Shown here: positions 54,321-62,542 of the stretch, one piece after another | Position numbering within the stretch: the stretch's first letter is position 1 | Layout of the letters: every line of letters starts with the position of its first letter | Position numbers and translations under genes: made by a program | Notes under the pieces: model-generated | Database searches by the model: none | What the model was told of the DNA's origin: nothing | Seen by the model: the letters and a program-made list of their open reading frames with translations, nothing else | From: Trebonia sp050013875 | GTDB taxonomy: Bacteria > Actinomycetota > Actinomycetes > Streptosporangiales > Streptosporangiaceae | Length of the DNA stretch: 64,000 bases | Direction: 5' to 3' | Assembly: GCA_050013875.1 (NCBI GenBank) | Contig: JBEKEK010000025.1 | Location: 1 to 64,000 of the forward strand

Positions 54321-54645
54321 GACTCCCCTGATCAGGCAGAATGGCCCGGCAGCACGGGAATACGCGCGTGGCTGCCGGCAGGACACTGATCCGGCGGTAC
54401 GTCCTGGCACTGCCCTCGGGCAGAGGCAGGCAACGAGGCCACGGTTACGGCAACCTCGGTACCGTCGCTAAGTGGCGGTCCGGGTAGTCATGGCAGCGAA
54501 GCAGCACATGCCTTCACGATAGCCGACATGCCGGCAGCGAGCTCGCGGCCGGCCGCAGGCCGCCGGGCACAGCCTGCTCGGCGTCCCTTCCCCTAGCCCT
54601 TCCAGGGACGCAGGCCCGGAAGGGGTAACCGAGAAGCAGCCGACT
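54321..54645. other. Gene-free stretch
   Basis: 325 bp of GC-rich sequence; nothing coding recognised. CCCTTCC and GGAAGGG near 54589-54623 can pair. The right end runs into the SDR fragment. Confidence 0.3.
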
Positions 54646-55503
54646 GTGGCGCCATCGGACATCGACTATAACTCGCGCGAGGGCTACCGTGCCAAGAAGG
54701 TGGCAGCGGAAAACGTGCTCCTCGACTCCGGGATGGCAGTCAGCATCCTGCGCTACTCCTGCATCCAACGGCACCGGCGCCAGCCGGCCGCGCGAGTGGA
54801 ACGATCTCCAGGATCATCGCCGCGCACCTGGCCCACACCTGGACCGAGATCCTGGGTGGTGCGCATCGTGCGGCACCACTACCGACTGGACCTCCCGGCT
54901 GATAGCTACTCGATATCGCGGGAAGTCGAGGACGTCCTCGCACTGGCGCAAGCAATCGGGGAGGCGATGGTGATAGTTGGCCATTCCTCCGGCGCCGTGG
55001 TCGCCCTGGAGGCGCTCGCGGCCTCGCCCGGCACGTTCGCGGGCGCGGTCCTCTTCGAACCCCCGGTCGCCACCGGGCCACCTGACCCCTCCGGAAGCGC
55101 AGCGCTCGCCATGGCCAATGCGGCAGTGGCGGAAGGCAAGCCCGGCAAGGCCGCGCAGATCTTCATCCGGGACATCGTGGGCATGCCAGCGCTCTCCGCA
55201 CGGATGCTCCGGCTACTAGTGCCAGTCCTCCCACGTCTGCGAGTCCTCATCCCGCGGCAGATCAGCGACCTTGACGGCGTCGGCCTGCGCCTGGACGCCT
55301 ACGCCGAGATCACCACGCCTGCGGTGCTCCTTGGGGGTGAGCGCAGCCCTGCGCACCTGGCGCAGTCGCTGGACGCGCTGGCTACCGTCATGCCGCACGC
55401 TGAGCGGGTGACGTTGCCCCGTCGCGACCATTTCGCCAATCGGAAAGCACCTGCCGAGGTGGCCCGAGTCATCGAGGCCCTCGCTCGACAGGTCCTGCGC
55501 TGA
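54646..55503 (+). pseudogene. Chimeric remnant: SDR fragment joined to alpha/beta hydrolase
   Basis: One open frame of 285 codons joins two unrelated pieces. Residues 1-41 (APSDIDYNSREGYRAKKVAAENVLLDSGMAVSILRYSCIQ) match the middle of NAD(P)-binding NmrA/SDR proteins, with no Rossmann start. Residues about 76-285 are the latter three-quarters of an alpha/beta hydrolase, with nucleophile Ser in VIVGHSSGAVVAL, LLGGERSPAH and the catalytic-His strand LPRRDHFANRKAP, but the usual HG oxyanion segment is missing. Residues 42-75 are arginine/proline-rich joint sequence. It may be transcribed but is unlikely to be a normal enzyme. Confidence 0.65.
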
Positions 55504-55620
55504 GGCTCGCGCGGACCTCGTCCGCCAACTACCGTCCCAACTCCGCCAACTATCGGGTCACGGTCACACGCGGTCCAGGTCGTGCCAGTAGCGGTGCTGC
55601 TTGCCCTCCGGTCACGGCCT

Positions 55621-55815
55621 TCAAGCGCCGAATTCGTACCTGAAGACATAGGCGCTTGAGTCGGCGGTCATCTCGTTGACTTCGACGGGTGTACCAGCGG
55701 CATCGAGCGCCACCCGGCAGATTTCGATCACCGGGGTGCCGGCGGCGATCTGGAGGCGGTCCGCCCCAGCCGGCAGTGGCATCCGGGAGCGTAGGTCCTC
55801 GCGGAACCGTGCGGG
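55621..55815 (-). pseudogene. GntR-family UTRA domain fragment
   Basis: The minus strand reads ARFREDLRSRMPLPAGADRLQIAAGTPVIEICRVALDAAGTPVEVNEMTADSSAYVFRYEFGA and then TGA, the last half of a UTRA ligand-binding domain (HutC-type GntR regulator). The DNA-binding half is missing. The 5' edge abuts the 3' end of the oxidoreductase gene, which reads into it in another frame, so a deletion joined the two. Confidence 0.7.
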
Positions 55816-56807
55816 GGCGTGACGACGAGCTTGCCGGTGGCGCGGTCGTGCTCCATGTCATCGTGGGCCACCCGCACCTGCTCCAGGCCGTCGTAGACGC
55901 GGTCCACGGGAAAGGCCAGCCGGCCGGCCGCGACCGCGTCGAGGATCTCCTGGAAGGCCTCCCGGGGCAGGTCGGCGGCGTCGCCCGAGTAGCCCGCCAG
56001 GCGCACTCCCCTCGGCAGGTACTCGTTCGGGGAGAAGTCCCGCACCGTCCACTGGTTGGACAGGCTGCCGCCGAAGCAGGCCGTGCCCTGCACGCGCACC
56101 GCGCGCAGGGTGTCGGGCAGGGTCGGTGTGCCGACGAGATCAAGGGCGGCGTCGACGCCTCCTGGGTACAGCTCGCGCACTGCGGGCGCGATCTCGCCGG
56201 TGTCGAGCAGGGGATGGTCGACGCCGTTCTCCGCCAGCAAAGCGAGGCGGTCAGCCCGCCGGGTGGTGGACAGCACCGTGGCGCCGCGCCAGGTGGCCAG
56301 CGCGGCGGCGGCCAGGCCGACCGAGGAGGTGCCGCCGCGGATCAGCACGGACTGACCGGGCTTCAGGTTCAGACCGATGGTGAGCGAGCCGTAGGCGGTC
56401 TGCACCATCTCCGGCAGGGCGCCGAGCACCTCCCAGGGCAGGTCGGTGTCGACGGGGATGACCTGGGACAGCGGCACCGACGTGTACTCGGCATAGCCGC
56501 CGTCGTAGGTGCGCCCCATGTCCCCCATCATCGCGACCACCTTCTGCCCGGGAGCCAGCCCGCTGCCGGCCGGGGCCGCGTCGACGGTTCCGGCCGCCTC
56601 GATACCAGGCACCCGGGGAAAGCTGACGCCCACACCCAGACCCAGCCGAAGTTTCAGCTCCGAGCGGTTGAGGCCGAACGCCTCGACGCGGATGCGCACC
56701 CAGCCGTCCCGCTCGGGCGGGAGCGGGACCTGGGTCAGCCGCAGGTTCTCCACAGGGCCGGGGGCGGAGAGCCGTACGGCGCGCATGGTGGCCGGCGAGG
56801 AGGTCAT
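55728..56807 (-). CDS. Zinc-type alcohol dehydrogenase / quinone oxidoreductase
   Basis: 359 residues, MDR family. GroES-like N-terminal part MRAVRLSAPGPVENLRLTQVPLP, then EAFGLNRSELKLRLG, VPGIEAAGTVD; the NADPH-binding loop VLIRGGTSSVGLAAAALA; YPGGVDAALDLVGTPTLPDTLRAV. No structural-zinc cysteines, so it is a quinone-reductase-like member. The natural C-terminus probably ended soon after RATGKLVV; the last 25 residues (TPPHGSARTYAPGCHCRLGRT) come from read-through into the UTRA remnant. ATG at 56807 is chosen; an in-frame ATG at 56858 would overlap the upstream remnant. Confidence 0.85.
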   Translation of the reverse strand: MTSSPATMRAVRLSAPGPVENLRLTQVPLPPERDGWVRIRVEAFGLNRSELKLRLGLGVGVSFPRVPGIEAAGTVDAAPAGSGLAPGQKVVAMMGDMGRTYDGGYAEYTSVPLSQVIPVDTDLPWEVLGALPEMVQTAYGSLTIGLNLKPGQSVLIRGGTSSVGLAAAALATWRGATVLSTTRRADRLALLAENGVDHPLLDTGEIAPAVRELYPGGVDAALDLVGTPTLPDTLRAVRVQGTACFGGSLSNQWTVRDFSPNEYLPRGVRLAGYSGDAADLPREAFQEILDAVAAGRLAFPVDRVYDGLEQVRVAHDDMEHDRATGKLVVTPPHGSARTYAPGCHCRLGRTASRSPPAPR

Positions 56808-56845
56808 GGGCCTGCCTTCTTCCCAGGGCAAGGAGAGTCGGTCGC

Positions 56846-57327
56846 TCAGGGCCCGCATCGACGCCAGACAAATCTGGCGTCGTAGTTCGCGATCAGGTGG
56901 GCGAGGCCGACCGGAGTCTGCCCTGTATTGTCGTATTTCCTCTCATAGTCCGCCAGCGCGTCGAGCAGGGTCGCGGCGTCCGCAGTGGCCAGTTCCCCGG
57001 CGACGCGCGCGGTGTGCCCTTGACTCACCAGGACGTTTCTGATGCCGTAGCGGCCCAGCGGCGTCAGCCCCATCCGGTAGCCGGGCTGCGCGCCCGAACT
57101 TTCGGCGCAGATCATGCTGTCGGCGCGCCACGGCGTAGTTCCCCAGTCCACGTCGGCGGCGCCCAACGCCAAAGGATCTGCGATAGCCGGGATGTGCTCT
57201 CGATGACGAAGGCGTCCAGAAGGGACGTGCCGTCGGCACCAGTGCCTAGCGCGGACAAGAGGCCGCCGGTGTCGAGCCGCTCCTCGGCGGGAAGCCGGTA
57301 GAGGAGCTTGAGCGTGGGGAAGACCAC
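56846..57327 (-). pseudogene. Frameshifted gene of unknown family
   Basis: From GTG at 57327 the frame reads FPTLKLLYRLPAEERLDTGG and LLDAFVIESTSRLSQIL. After about 57168 the sensible continuation is one frame over: LALGAADVDWGTTPWRADSM, then GLTPLGRYGIRNVLVSQGHTARVAGELATADAATLLDALADYE. Restoring one T at CAGATCCTT/TTGGCG joins them as SQILLALG. I do not recognise the family. The 3' end overlaps the upstream ATG of the oxidoreductase. It is either a broken gene or a one-base sequencing error. Confidence 0.6.
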
Positions 57328-57484
57328 AACGGCGGCGCCGCTCCCTGCAGGCCGATCTTCAACCGATGGACGGTTGGGCTAGATGCACCTGGCACAAGGC
57401 CAAACTACCGACGCGGACTGGTCTGTAGGCGTCGAATCGCGCTCCGCACCGAACCTAACGTGGTCGTTCGTCAAGCTCCCGCGC

Positions 57485-58066
57485 TCAGGCAAGTGCTGCG
57501 CCGAACTGATCCACCAGCATGGCCAGGCGCTGGTCGTAGAAGGCCGGGCGCAGCCTCCCGGCCTGGGAGAGCGTCGCCAGGCCGTGAAGGGCACTCCAGG
57601 CGACCTCGGTGAAAGTGTCTACGTCGCGGTCGCCCGCCAGCGGCGCCAGCGCCTCGCGTAGCTCGGCGAACGCCGCATACAACGGAGCCGGCGTGTCGGA
57701 TTGCGCGAACATCAGATCAACCCTGAGGGCGAACATGGCCTCGTAGAGGGCAGGGTTTGCTCGCGCGAACTCCACATAGGCGCTGGCGACCGCCCGCGGC
57801 TCCGCGCCGGGGGAATCGGCCCCTTCGCGGGCGTTGCGCAATATGGCGGCCAGTTCGCCAAATCCCTCGAGGGCCACCGCGCTCACGATGGCGTCTTTCC
57901 CTTCGAAGTGGCTGTAGAGGACCGGCTGGCTGTATTCGATGCAATCGGCCAGCCGGCGGGTGGTCACGGACTCCCAGCCTTCGGCCTCCGCCAGTTCGCG
58001 AGCGGCGTTGACGATGACCTGGCGCCGCTGGGCTCGTTCGCGCTCCCGGCGCTCCAGTCTGGTCAT
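57485..58066 (-). CDS. TetR family transcriptional regulator (WHG-type C-terminus)
   Basis: 193 residues. Helix-turn-helix QRRQVIVNAARELAEAEGWESVTTRRLADCIEYSQPVLYSHFEGKDAIVSAVALEGF, then a C-terminal domain with TFTEVAWSALHGLATLSQAGRL, the WHG motif region. It diverges from the SnoaL gene at 58206. TTGATA-N16-TACAAT lies upstream, with the -10 ending 7 bases before the ATG and no Shine-Dalgarno sequence, so the mRNA is probably leaderless. The promoter overlaps a shared operator. Confidence 0.92.
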   Translation of the reverse strand: MTRLERRERERAQRRQVIVNAARELAEAEGWESVTTRRLADCIEYSQPVLYSHFEGKDAIVSAVALEGFGELAAILRNAREGADSPGAEPRAVASAYVEFARANPALYEAMFALRVDLMFAQSDTPAPLYAAFAELREALAPLAGDRDVDTFTEVAWSALHGLATLSQAGRLRPAFYDQRLAMLVDQFGAALA

Positions 58067-58073
58067 GCCAGCA

Positions 58074-58139
58074 ATTGTAGCACTGCTAGAAGATCTATCA
58101 ATGTTGACAGCCACCGATAGAATAGCTAGCGTTGATAGA
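58074..58139. promoter_or_regulatory. Divergent tetR/SnoaL promoters with operator
   Basis: Plus strand: TTGACA (58104-58109), 17 bp, TAGCGT (58127-58132). Minus strand: TTGATA (complement of 58096-58101), 16 bp, TACAAT (complement of 58074-58079). Inverted half-sites TCTATCAA (58094-58101) and TTGATAGA (58132-58139) flank the interval, and TATCAATGTTGACA is itself a near-palindrome over both -35 regions. Binding would silence both genes. Confidence 0.65.
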
Positions 58140-58205
58140 AAATCGGGCAGGCCCTCGCAGAGACCGGGAGGCCTGGTTCCCGGGAAATCGAGAAGGAGAA
58201 GCACC

Positions 58206-58649
58206 ATGACAGACACCAAAACTGATGGCCGCACGCTTGCAGCGCGTTACCTGAAGTTGCTGAACGACCACGATCCCGCTGCCGTCGATGGCTTTGTAGC
58301 GATCGACTACATCAACCACAACCCGTTCGTGGCAGACGGACGCGAAGCCAACCGCGCCTTCTGGTCGAGCTTCTTCACCGCGTTCCCGGACATCGAAGCG
58401 ACGATGGACGATCTGGTGGTGGCTGGAGATCGCGTTGTCGGGCGATTCACCTACCGAGGCACCCACGCTGGCCCCTTCTACGGAATGCCTCCGACCGGGA
58501 GCCCGATCGAGATGCGTTCCATCGACATCTGGCGGACCGAGAACGGCGAGTTCGCAGAGCACTGGGACGAGCTCAACCTCCTCGACCTCTTCCAGCAGAT
58601 CGGCATGATTCCCGCGTTCGACCTCGGAGACCCCAAGAGCACGACGTGA
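58206..58649 (+). CDS. SnoaL-like ester cyclase family protein
   Basis: 147 residues, NTF2-fold: TLAARYLKLLNDHDPAAVDGFVAIDYINHNPFVADGREANRAFWSSFFTAFPDIEATMDDLVVAGDRVVGRFTYRGTHAGPFYGMPPTGSPIEMRSIDIWRTENGEFAEHWDELNLLDLFQQIG. The FxAFPDIxxTxxDLVxxGDRV and GxxxGxFxGxPPTG motifs are those of the ester-cyclase/SnoaL group. ATG with AGAAGGAGA upstream. Substrate unknown; control by the divergent TetR is likely. Confidence 0.9.
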   Translation: MTDTKTDGRTLAARYLKLLNDHDPAAVDGFVAIDYINHNPFVADGREANRAFWSSFFTAFPDIEATMDDLVVAGDRVVGRFTYRGTHAGPFYGMPPTGSPIEMRSIDIWRTENGEFAEHWDELNLLDLFQQIGMIPAFDLGDPKSTT

Positions 58650-58679
58650 CCGGCGCGGCGGTGGTTCAGGCGGTGATGC

Positions 58680-59567
58680 CTAGGTGGCGTCGATGCCGTC
58701 GATGAAGCCGAGGACGGCCTTCGACAGCTCCTCGGGGGCTTCCATCGCGGCGTAGTGGCCGACGCCGTCGAGCTGGACGGAACTGATCCCCGATGATGCG
58801 GCCTTGGACATGGTGCCCGCCGTGAATGGGCCGCCGCCGGCCCCGACCGCGAGCACGGGCACGGTCAGCCCGGGGGACTCGGCGAGGGCCTTGAGCTCGG
58901 GCCCCTCCCGCAGCATCGACCGGTAGAGGCCGATCGCGCCGCGCCAGCCGTCCGGGCGTGAGTAGGTCCGGGCGAAGTCGTCGATGTCGGCATCGGTGAC
59001 CGCGCCGGGGACGGCGGTCATGGACGGGAACGCGTACTGCCCGAGGAACTCGCGCTCGCGGCCGGCCAGGAGCATCTCGGGAATGCCGGGCGCGACGAGA
59101 ACCCCGATGTGCCAGGCGCCGCCGCGGGTGACGTCGGCCAGCATCTCGAGGCCGAAGCCGGCCAGTCCCATCTCAATGGCGGTGAGGCTGAGCACGTCCT
59201 CGGGGTGGGCGGTCGCCAGCCGGAAGACCGTCGCCCCGCTGATGTCCTGCCCGGTCAGGTGGACCGGGCCGAGGCCGAGGTGCTCGATCAGCTGGTGCAG
59301 GTCCTCGGCCGAGGCCTTGCTGTCGTAGTCGCCCGGCGCGGTGTCCGAGTCACCGAAGCCACGCAGGTCCACGGCGAAGACCCGGTGGCTGGGGGCGAGC
59401 AGGGGGATGAGCTTGCGGAAGGCCCGCCAGGTCTCGGGGAACCCGTGGACCAGCAGGACCGGGGACCCGGTGGTCCCGGCGGCAGCGTAATGCAGGGCCG
59501 TTCCGTTGACGTGGGCGCGGTGGTGGGTGATCTCGGGGACGGTGAGGGTCGCTGGTGCGGTAGCCAT
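58680..59567 (-). CDS. Alpha/beta hydrolase of epoxide hydrolase/dehalogenase type
   Basis: 295 residues. Oxyanion motif HGFPETWRAF, then DLRGFGDSDTAPGDYDSKASAEDL. The nucleophile elbow is TGQDISGATVFRL, with Asp rather than Ser, placing it with epoxide hydrolases and haloacetate/haloalkane dehalogenases. C-terminal His in DGVGHYAAMEAPEEL. ATG at 59567 with AGGAGAG just upstream. The promoter region shared with the divergent marR holds a double operator, so induction by a MarR ligand is expected. Confidence 0.9.
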   Translation of the reverse strand: MATAPATLTVPEITHHRAHVNGTALHYAAAGTTGSPVLLVHGFPETWRAFRKLIPLLAPSHRVFAVDLRGFGDSDTAPGDYDSKASAEDLHQLIEHLGLGPVHLTGQDISGATVFRLATAHPEDVLSLTAIEMGLAGFGLEMLADVTRGGAWHIGVLVAPGIPEMLLAGREREFLGQYAFPSMTAVPGAVTDADIDDFARTYSRPDGWRGAIGLYRSMLREGPELKALAESPGLTVPVLAVGAGGGPFTAGTMSKAASSGISSVQLDGVGHYAAMEAPEELSKAVLGFIDGIDAT

Positions 59568-59582
59568 ATCTCTCCTTATTTC

Positions 59583-59620
59583 GACAGCCTGACTGTCTAA
59601 TAATAGACAGTCAGGCTGTC
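59583..59620. promoter_or_regulatory. Perfect 17-bp inverted repeat, MarR operator
   Basis: GACAGCCTGACTGTCTA-ATAA-TAGACAGTCAGGCTGTC. Each arm is itself a GACAG-N5-CTGTC dyad, so the element offers two adjacent operators arranged head to head. It lies 16 bp from the hydrolase start and 27 bp from the marR start. Confidence 0.8.
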
Positions 59621-59647
59621 TTTTGTCGAGGGTCATATCCTTCTCGC

Positions 59648-60127
59648 ATGTCTCGCTCTGGCGCTGATCTCGCGCTGCTGCTGCTCGGGGGCTTCCGCAC
59701 GCTGGTGGACGCCGCGACCGCCGAGCTGGCCGATCGTGGCTACGAGGACGTGCGTCCTGTCCATGACTTCGCCATCCGGGCCATTGCCGCCGGAGCCGAC
59801 AGCGCCTCAGAGCTAGCCCGCCGCCTGTCGATCACCAAGCAGTCGGCCGCGAAAACCATCGCGGTCCTGCAGGAGCGCGGGTACGTCGCCCGCGACCCGG
59901 ACCCGCGCGACGCCCGCCGCAAGCGCCTTCAGGTGACCGAGCGCGGCTTCGACGTGCTGCGCCAGGGCGAGACGATCTTCGAGGAGCTCCGCGATCAGTG
60001 GGCGCAGCGAATCGGCGCCGCCGAGCTTGAGGGCATCGAGGATCACCTCAAGGCGCTAGTGGGCGCGCAGCCGGTGCGCTTCGATACGCCCGGGTGGATT
60101 GCCCGCGACGTCGGCGAGCCGGGCTGA
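59648..60127 (+). CDS. MarR family transcriptional regulator
   Basis: 159 residues. Winged helix: VRPVHDFAIRAIAAGADSASELARRLSITKQSAAKTIAVLQERGYVARDPDPRDARRKRLQVTERGFDVL, with the DxRxRR wing motif. It diverges from the Asp-type alpha/beta hydrolase and almost surely binds the large palindrome between them. The ligand may be a substrate of that hydrolase. It converges on the DinB-type gene with one base between stops. Confidence 0.94.
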   Translation: MSRSGADLALLLLGGFRTLVDAATAELADRGYEDVRPVHDFAIRAIAAGADSASELARRLSITKQSAAKTIAVLQERGYVARDPDPRDARRKRLQVTERGFDVLRQGETIFEELRDQWAQRIGAAELEGIEDHLKALVGAQPVRFDTPGWIARDVGEPG

Positions 60128-60128
60128 G

Positions 60129-60908
60129 CTAGGCGGCGGGCAGGCGTTCCAGGGCGTCGAGGTCGCGTTCGGCGTAGAGGCGGTGCTGCCATTCCTCGTC
60201 GAGGATGGCCTGCAGGCAGCGATGGACCGGGATGCTCTCCTGCTCGGGGTCGCCGGGCTCGGTGACCGGCGGGGTCATGCCCGCGAGCTGCTCGTCGGTG
60301 AGGCTGGCGAGCACGTCGCGGACGGTCGCCATCCGGTCGGCGCGCAGGGCCAGCACCTGGTCCAGGGACGGCCGGGCGTCCCGGTCGCGTGGGATGCCGG
60401 GCTCGTCGGGCCGTTCGTCGGCGGGCAGGTCCAGCGGATCCCAGGGCGAGGGCTGCCCCAGGATGGCGCGGTTCACCAAGAGATCGGTGGCGAAGACCAG
60501 GTGGCGCAGCGTCTCGATGAACGACCACTCGCCGTTGACCCGCCGGTGCAGGAGTTCGGGGTCCATCCGGCGGGCCCGGGCCACGGTCTGCTGCCACAGC
60601 CGCTCCAGCACGTCCCAGGCCTCGCGGTACCCGGCGGCGTCGCCCGGGCGCATCTTGGCCCGGTCTGGGTAGCGGCGGTCGAGTTCGGCCTCCACCAGGG
60701 GCGCGACGTCGACCCCGTTGATCCGCACGTTGTCGATCTGGCCGCTGATGTCCACGTCCACCAGGTACGCCCCGCTGATCGTGACCCGGGTCAGGCCGAC
60801 CAGGCGGAAGCGTGCGCCGGTGAGGTCGACACGGTGGAAGTCGGCATCGGTCAGGTTGACGTCCTCGAACCGGGCGCCGGACAGGTTCTTGTGGGTGAAG
60901 TCGGTCAC
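60129..60908 (-). CDS. Pentapeptide-repeat plus DinB-like domain protein
   Basis: 259 residues. Residues 1-55 form a short pentapeptide-repeat-like strip (KNLSGARFEDVNLTDADFHRVDLTGARFRLVGL). Residues about 75-250 are a DinB-type four-helix bundle with metal-ligand histidines in GEWSFIETLRHLVFATDLLVNRAI and CLQAILDEEWQHRLYAERDLDALE. This fusion recurs in actinomycetes and may act as a thiol-dependent transferase; no substrate can be given. Confidence 0.85.
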   Translation of the reverse strand: MTDFTHKNLSGARFEDVNLTDADFHRVDLTGARFRLVGLTRVTISGAYLVDVDISGQIDNVRINGVDVAPLVEAELDRRYPDRAKMRPGDAAGYREAWDVLERLWQQTVARARRMDPELLHRRVNGEWSFIETLRHLVFATDLLVNRAILGQPSPWDPLDLPADERPDEPGIPRDRDARPSLDQVLALRADRMATVRDVLASLTDEQLAGMTPPVTEPGDPEQESIPVHRCLQAILDEEWQHRLYAERDLDALERLPAA

Positions 60909-61131
60909 CTGGGCAGCTTGCCACGAAAGCGCGGCGACCGCGCCATGAGCCCTCGCTGGCCGCGGCGCAGGCCGCCGGGGAACCCCGTGCCGGCCCGCTC
61001 ACTGCGCGTTGGCACACCGAATGGCCCCATAGCGGTTAGGAAATACTTTCATGACAGCTGATCACGGCATATGAACCATGGCCCGGGGTGAGACGTATCC
61101 GAAATTGGGTGCCGACTCTGGGAGGTGGGGA

Positions 61132-62121
61132 GTGCCAGTCGACCGCCCCGATCCAGCCGACGATCCCGCCGAATCGGCCCACCGTCGGCTACCCGACGGA
61201 CTGAAACCACCCGGCGGTGCCGAGCCATCCGACACGGCGCGGCCGCTGTCACTGGACCCAGCTGACAGCGATGCCGCCTATCAGGCCAACCGGGCCCGAG
61301 TCGAACAGGTATATGCCGCCCACCGGGAGCCCGCGGACGAGGGTGCCCCCCGCGCGGCTGCCGTTGACGCCGACCGCGACCCCTGGGCTGAGGCGCTCCC
61401 GTCGCTGCGGGCCGCCTGGGAAGAGCACGAAAACCGGTATCCAGAACGGGAGCGTGTTACTCCTGTCACCCATATGGATGGCTCCTGGTCCTCTGGCGAG
61501 ACCCGCAGGCTGACCCCGGACCAGAACACCGAAGCCACCAAGGCCTGCGCCGACATCCACGACGAGGGCGAACGATTCGCCCTGCCGGTACTGCTCCAGA
61601 TCGAAGCCGCCGACCCCGACTGTGCGCTGGTCGGCCTCGAGCACAGGCTCAAAGGCGAAGACCGGATCAAGGAGAAAATCGCGGAGCGGCTTCGGTACAC
61701 CCCAGACCTGTCGCCCCGGCAAGCGGCCGCCGAGGTACCGGACGCCGTGCGATTCACCCTCGAATACCCTGAGTCGCGTTACCCAGATGGTGTCGTATCA
61801 GGTGTCGAACGCATCCAGGGAGCTGGCTGCGAGCTCCTGAAGTTGAAGAACCTGTGGGCGAAGGATCAGTACAAGGGCATCAACAGCCAGTGGCTCAGAC
61901 AGGAGACCGGGCTGCGCTTCGAGGTCCAGTTCCACACGCCGCAGAGCCGAGAAGCCAAAGAGTTGACTCATCAGGCATACGAGCGTCTCCGTGACCCGCA
62001 CACCAGCAAGGCCGAGGAGACCGAGCTCGAGGCCTACCAACGTCAGGTGAACGCCTTCGTGAAGCGCCCACCTGACGTATTCAGGATCGAGGACTATCCC
62101 CCGGAGAAACGCAATGGCTGA
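61132..62121 (+). CDS. RelA/SpoT-fold nucleotide pyrophosphokinase-like protein
   Basis: 329 residues. The C-terminal domain (about 165-315) resembles the Streptomyces ATP nucleotide 3'-pyrophosphokinase and other RelA/SpoT-fold enzymes. GLEHRLKGEDRIKEKIAERL gives the ATP-binding basic helix (Lys174, Arg178, Lys180), PDAVRFTLEYPES the metal Asp204 and Arg207, QYKGINSQW the Tyr247-Lys248 acceptor motif, and FEVQFHTPQS the EVQxxT strand with Glu264. No HD hydrolase or regulatory domains. The N-terminal 150 residues are Pro/Asp-rich. GTG at 61132 after GGGAGG is preferred; an ATG at 61078 is in frame. No signal peptide. Its stop overlaps the next start by eight bases. Confidence 0.75.
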   Translation: MPVDRPDPADDPAESAHRRLPDGLKPPGGAEPSDTARPLSLDPADSDAAYQANRARVEQVYAAHREPADEGAPRAAAVDADRDPWAEALPSLRAAWEEHENRYPERERVTPVTHMDGSWSSGETRRLTPDQNTEATKACADIHDEGERFALPVLLQIEAADPDCALVGLEHRLKGEDRIKEKIAERLRYTPDLSPRQAAAEVPDAVRFTLEYPESRYPDGVVSGVERIQGAGCELLKLKNLWAKDQYKGINSQWLRQETGLRFEVQFHTPQSREAKELTHQAYERLRDPHTSKAEETELEAYQRQVNAFVKRPPDVFRIEDYPPEKRNG

Positions 62122-62368
62122 GCAGGTTACCTACTACGCGATCGTCGATGACCACACGAGCAGGGATGAGCCCGCGGGCGTTCTCCGCCGGTTCGACGAC
62201 GGTGACCGACGGGACGAATCGTTCGGCCGCGACCTGCAGTGGCAGTTCTCGTCGCTCCTGCACTCCGCCGAACGCGGCGACACCCAGTATGACCTCATCC
62301 AGATCACCGAAGACGAGGCCGACCGGATCGTCGCTCGGATCCGTGAGGCGGCCCGTCCGGCGGAATAG
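62114..62368 (+). CDS. Small acidic partner of the pyrophosphokinase-like protein
   Basis: 84 residues: MAEQVTYYAIVDDHTSRDEPAGVLRRFDDGDRRDESFGRDLQWQFSSLL … LIQITEDEADRIVARIREAARPAE. It is acidic, with no membrane segment. Similar small proteins occur in actinomycetes beside toxin-like genes. It overlaps the preceding gene (ATGG within its last codons) and has GGAG upstream, so co-translation is likely. An antitoxin or immunity role is inferred from context and size only. Confidence 0.72.
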   Translation: MAEQVTYYAIVDDHTSRDEPAGVLRRFDDGDRRDESFGRDLQWQFSSLLHSAERGDTQYDLIQITEDEADRIVARIREAARPAE

Positions 62369-62542
62369 TTCATTCGAGTCCTGGCGGCCAGGAGCACGCA
62401 ATGCGTACAGGATCAGCTGCCGGGCGGAAGTCAGCAGATATGAAAAACAGGCTGACTGCCGCGTGACCGCGCGCAGATTATCCATTTTTGGCGCGCGTCC
62501 CGCACGATAGCTTCCCGGGGTTCTCGCGACTATCGTGAATTC

